Assembly: GCA_015520115.1 (NCBI GenBank)
Contig: WAQS01000165.1
Span: 1 to 6,869, forward strand
Direction: 5' to 3'
Length of the DNA: 6,869 bases
DNA from: Ferroglobus sp.
Lineage (GTDB): Archaea; Halobacteriota; Archaeoglobi; Archaeoglobales; Archaeoglobaceae
Positions 5,881 to 6,869 of the stretch are shown here, one piece after another (the stretch's first letter is position 1; the number at the start of each line of letters is the position of its first letter). The notes beneath the pieces are model-generated. The model did no database searches, was not told the DNA's origin, and saw only the letters and a program-made list of their open reading frames with translations. The position numbers and the translations under genes are program-made.

Positions 5881-6103
5881 ATGAGCACAGATACCGAGCT
5901 TTTGAAAGCTATTTATGAAGAACTCAAAGAAATAAAAGAAGAGTTGAAGAGATTGAATGACAAGATAGAGCTTATAGAGGCAGGATTAATTCAGGAAGAA
6001 GAGATTAGCGAAGAAGAAGCAAAAAGAGCTTGACAGACTTGCTGACGAGACGAGAAAGAGCGGAATTCCATGGGAGAAGCTTAAAGCTGAGCTTGGTTTA
6101 TGA
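5881..6103 (+). pseudogene. RelB-type antitoxin, frameshifted in an A5 run
   Basis: The ATG at 5881 opens a 50-codon frame (MSTDTELLKAIYEELKEIKE, then EELKRLNDKIELIEA, a strongly charged helix or coiled coil) that stops at TGA 6031-6033. In the next frame the text continues without a gap as KELDRLADETRKSGIP then WEKLKAELGL and stops at TGA 6101-6103. That ending is typical of archaeal RelB-like antitoxins, whose C-terminus wraps the toxin. Removing one A from the A5 run at 6021-6025 restores a 73-residue protein, a normal length. As written, the product lacks the toxin-binding tail. The final TGA overlaps an ATG (ATGA, 6100-6103), the usual antitoxin/toxin junction. Decay is the simplest explanation because the toxin behind it is also broken; a sequencing error or polymerase slippage in the A run is possible. 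Confidence 0.75.
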
Positions 6104-6225
6104 GTTTATAGAGTTCGTCTTAGTGACTTCAGGTTAATTTATGAGGTCGACAATAAAGAGAATCTTATTATGCTTTTGAAGCTTGAAAGACGAGAGAGCA
6201 TATAGATGATTTCTTGAGAAGTTAA
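6100..6225 (+). pseudogene. RelE/ParE-type toxin remnant (N-terminal part deleted)
   Basis: RelE-family toxins are about 85-90-residue ribonucleases that cleave mRNA at the ribosome. Here the start ATG (6100) overlaps the antitoxin stop but runs into TAG after three codons. From 6107, in another frame, comes Y-R-V-R-L-S-D-F-R-L-I-Y-E-V-D-N-K-E-N-L followed by IMLLKLERRESI. This matches the C-terminal beta-sheet of RelE (consensus like YRIRVGxYRIIYEV...HRRxIY). The frame then hits TAG at 6203; skipping to GAT 6205 gives DDFLRS and TAA at 6223-6225, so one base of the Tyr codon (SI-Y-DDF) seems lost. About 45-50 N-terminal codons are absent, apparently removed between about 6105 and 6107. The toxin cannot be functional. 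Its antitoxin is the frameshifted gene directly upstream. Confidence 0.75.
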
Positions 6226-6265
6226 GAAAGCTGTTGAAGAGTATGTGGAGTGTGTGCGCTTTTGA
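6221..6265 (+). pseudogene. 15-codon fragment related to the ORF at 5693
   Basis: Read from GTT at 6221, the DNA encodes VKKAVEEYVECVRF followed by TGA (6263-6265). Its first 20 bases match 5783-5802 at 19 positions in the same phase, so it is probably a scrap of a paralogue of the ORF at 5693 rather than part of the RelE remnant it overlaps. It has no start of its own. Duplication followed by deletion would explain both copies. Confidence 0.4.
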
Positions 6266-6279
6266 TTGTTCGCAACAAT
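6265..6279. promoter_or_regulatory. Palindrome ATTGTT-CGC-AACAAT, candidate operator
   Basis: A perfect 6-bp inverted repeat with a 3-bp centre ends two bases before the TATA box of the second antitoxin gene and covers its BRE position. A dimeric repressor bound here would block TFB/TBP loading. Autoregulation by the antitoxin is common in relBE operons, but here it is inferred. Confidence 0.5.
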
Positions 6280-6281
6280 TT

Positions 6282-6290
6282 CTATATTAA
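6282..6290 (+). promoter_or_regulatory. TATA box of the second RelB-type antitoxin
   Basis: CTATATTAA is centred about 29 bases before the ATG at 6315, again predicting a leaderless transcript. Confidence 0.5.
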
Positions 6291-6314
6291 GGACTAATCT
6301 GAGTGTAGTTTAGC

Positions 6315-6501
6315 ATGCAGCCAATTACAAGCAAGAATATACTCGAAGATTTGAAAGAACTCAGAGAAAGGCTTGACTCGCTTATCGAAACTTTAGAGAT
6401 TGAGCAATGAGGAGCTGATGGAATCCATAAAGAGAGCAAAGGAGCAGCCGGTGAAGAGGAAATTTGAAGAACTTTTGGAAGAGCTGGATGTTGGCATTTA
6501 G
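6315..6501 (+). pseudogene. Second RelB-type antitoxin, frameshifted
   Basis: The ATG at 6315 begins MQPITSKNILEDLKELRERL and DSLIETLEIEQ, then stops at TGA 6408-6410. One base over, the text resumes as SNEELMESIKRAKEQ, PVKRKFEELLEELDVGI, and stops at TAG 6499-6501. Archaeal RelB-like antitoxins characteristically read ELxELxExLExLxETLEILxDEELMESI, so the two pieces are one gene with a break at about 6402-6403. Restoring two bases (a CTG Leu codon before AGC) gives EILSNEELMESI in a single frame and a protein of about 61 residues, normal for the family. The first half alone would be a short helix without a toxin-neutralising tail. No toxin follows on this strand; instead a toxin fossil ends tail to tail with it on the other strand. 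Confidence 0.75.
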
Positions 6502-6660
6502 TAAATATCCTTTCTATGACTCACAGCTAAAAGGACAACTTTCTTCTCATTCTCGTCAATCTCGTAAATAAGCAGAATTTATTTACTCTTAAAAATCTCA
6601 ATCCAGAAAAATCGTGAGATATTCGCCAGAATACTGGTTTTCTTTCAGTTTTCTCAAGTC
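6498..6660 (-). pseudogene. Second RelE/ParE-type toxin remnant, opposite strand
   Basis: Read on the - strand from 6660: DLRKLKENQYSGEYL, a frame change at about 6614-6616, DFSGLRFLRVNKF, a second frame change near 6575, then LLIYEIDENEKKVV and LLAVSHRKDIY with stop TAA at 6500-6498. This is a clear RelE-type C-terminal half (GLRxLRVxxxRLIYEID...HRKDIY) broken by at least two one-base changes and in-frame stops. An N-terminal part is not recognisable upstream of 6660, where stops occur in every frame. Its stop overlaps the stop of the + strand antitoxin by 4 bp, so the two are convergent rather than in the usual relB-relE order. It cannot yield an active toxin. The arrangement suggests insertion or inversion of toxin-antitoxin pieces. 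Confidence 0.72.
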
Positions 6661-6664
6661 ATTG

Positions 6665-6690
6665 GCTTAAGTTGGTCAGATGATTTAAGC
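6665..6690. repeat. Inverted repeat GCTTAA...TTAAGC
   Basis: Six-bp arms (6665-6670 and 6685-6690) are separated by 14 bp, upstream of the ORF at 6741. The right arm also holds TTTAAG, the only TATA-like element before that ORF. It may be an operator or chance in AT-rich DNA. Confidence 0.25.
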
Positions 6691-6740
6691 TTTTGTGAAA
6701 GAAAGTTAAGAGCAGTAAGTATGAGAGAAGAGGTGAGATT

Positions 6741-6869
6741 GTGAGAGAAGCAATCAGAATTATGATAAAGACTGACTTAGAAAGAATTTTGGACGAGAAG
6801 GGTATAGATCTAAAGGAATTCGAGGAAGAAAGAGAGAAAGTCTCGGGTGAACTGATTGAAAAGAAGTAC
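6741..6869 (+). CDS. Small hypothetical protein, 3' end outside window (possible antitoxin or regulator)
   Basis: A GTG at 6741 with a good ribosome-binding sequence (GAGGTGA, 6730-6736) starts a frame open to the window end, 43 residues so far: VREAIRIMIKTDLERILDEK, then GIDLKEFEEEREKVSGELIEKKY. It is highly charged and helical, with no hydrophobic segment, and I do not recognise a family. An ATG at 6721 opens only seven codons (MREEVRL, stop at 6742-6744) in another frame. That could be a leader overlap or a further frameshift, because MREEVR and VREAIR look alike. The location in a row of toxin-antitoxin remnants suggests another antitoxin-like gene, but that is context only. Whether it is intact cannot be judged without the 3' side. 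Confidence 0.5.
   Translation, partial: MREAIRIMIKTDLERILDEKGIDLKEFEEEREKVSGELIEKKY

Noticed and set aside
6721..6744. Seven-codon ORF MREEVRL as a gene
   Set aside because: It is too short to support and is best seen as overlap with the ribosome-binding region of the GTG-started frame at 6741.

Overview
The window looks like the chromosome of a hyperthermophilic euryarchaeon, most plausibly in the Archaeoglobales (Archaeoglobus, Ferroglobus or Geoglobus). The signs are TATA/BRE promoters about 27 bases upstream of start codons (leaderless transcripts), arginine written almost only as AGA/AGG, TTG and GTG starts, a tRNA gene without an encoded CCA, a B12-dependent ribonucleotide reductase, and archaeal RelBE-type toxin-antitoxin remnants. 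The genus is an inference from gene content and style; no marker gene is present to prove it.

Left part (1-2438): the 3' part of a class II (adenosylcobalamin) ribonucleotide reductase gene on the + strand converges on an Lrp/AsnC-family regulator gene on the - strand. The two stop codons overlap by 4 bp.

Middle (2462-5204, - strand): a tight three-gene operon with its own TATA box at 5227-5234. It encodes a PaaK-type aryl-CoA ligase, a 26-residue single-helix membrane protein at 3871-3951, and a sodium:solute symporter. Both junctions are 4-bp stop/start overlaps (ATGA and TTGA), so the tiny gene is almost certainly translated and coupled to both neighbours. The simplest reading is a module that imports an organic acid, probably aromatic, and traps it as a CoA thioester. 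The Lrp gene follows 23 bp downstream and has its own TATA box inside the last codons of the symporter gene, so it may be both co-transcribed and separately transcribed.

Right part (5333-6869): tRNA-Gln(CUG) marks the change from conserved genes to AT-richer, decayed accessory DNA. In about 1.4 kb there are a 41-codon fragment without a start codon (-), a 43-residue unknown ORF behind a 10-bp-periodic iteron array and a palindrome, a RelB-type antitoxin with a +1 frameshift, a RelE-type toxin reduced to its C-terminal part, a second frameshifted RelB-type antitoxin with a palindrome beside its TATA box, a second RelE-type toxin fossil on the opposite strand whose stop overlaps that antitoxin's stop, and the start of another small ORF running off the window. 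This is a toxin-antitoxin graveyard next to a tRNA gene. No intact, clearly novel defence or mobile system is visible. The items most worth follow-up are the 26-residue symporter partner, the ligase with a Glu in its A7 motif, and the operator-like repeats at 5587-5630.
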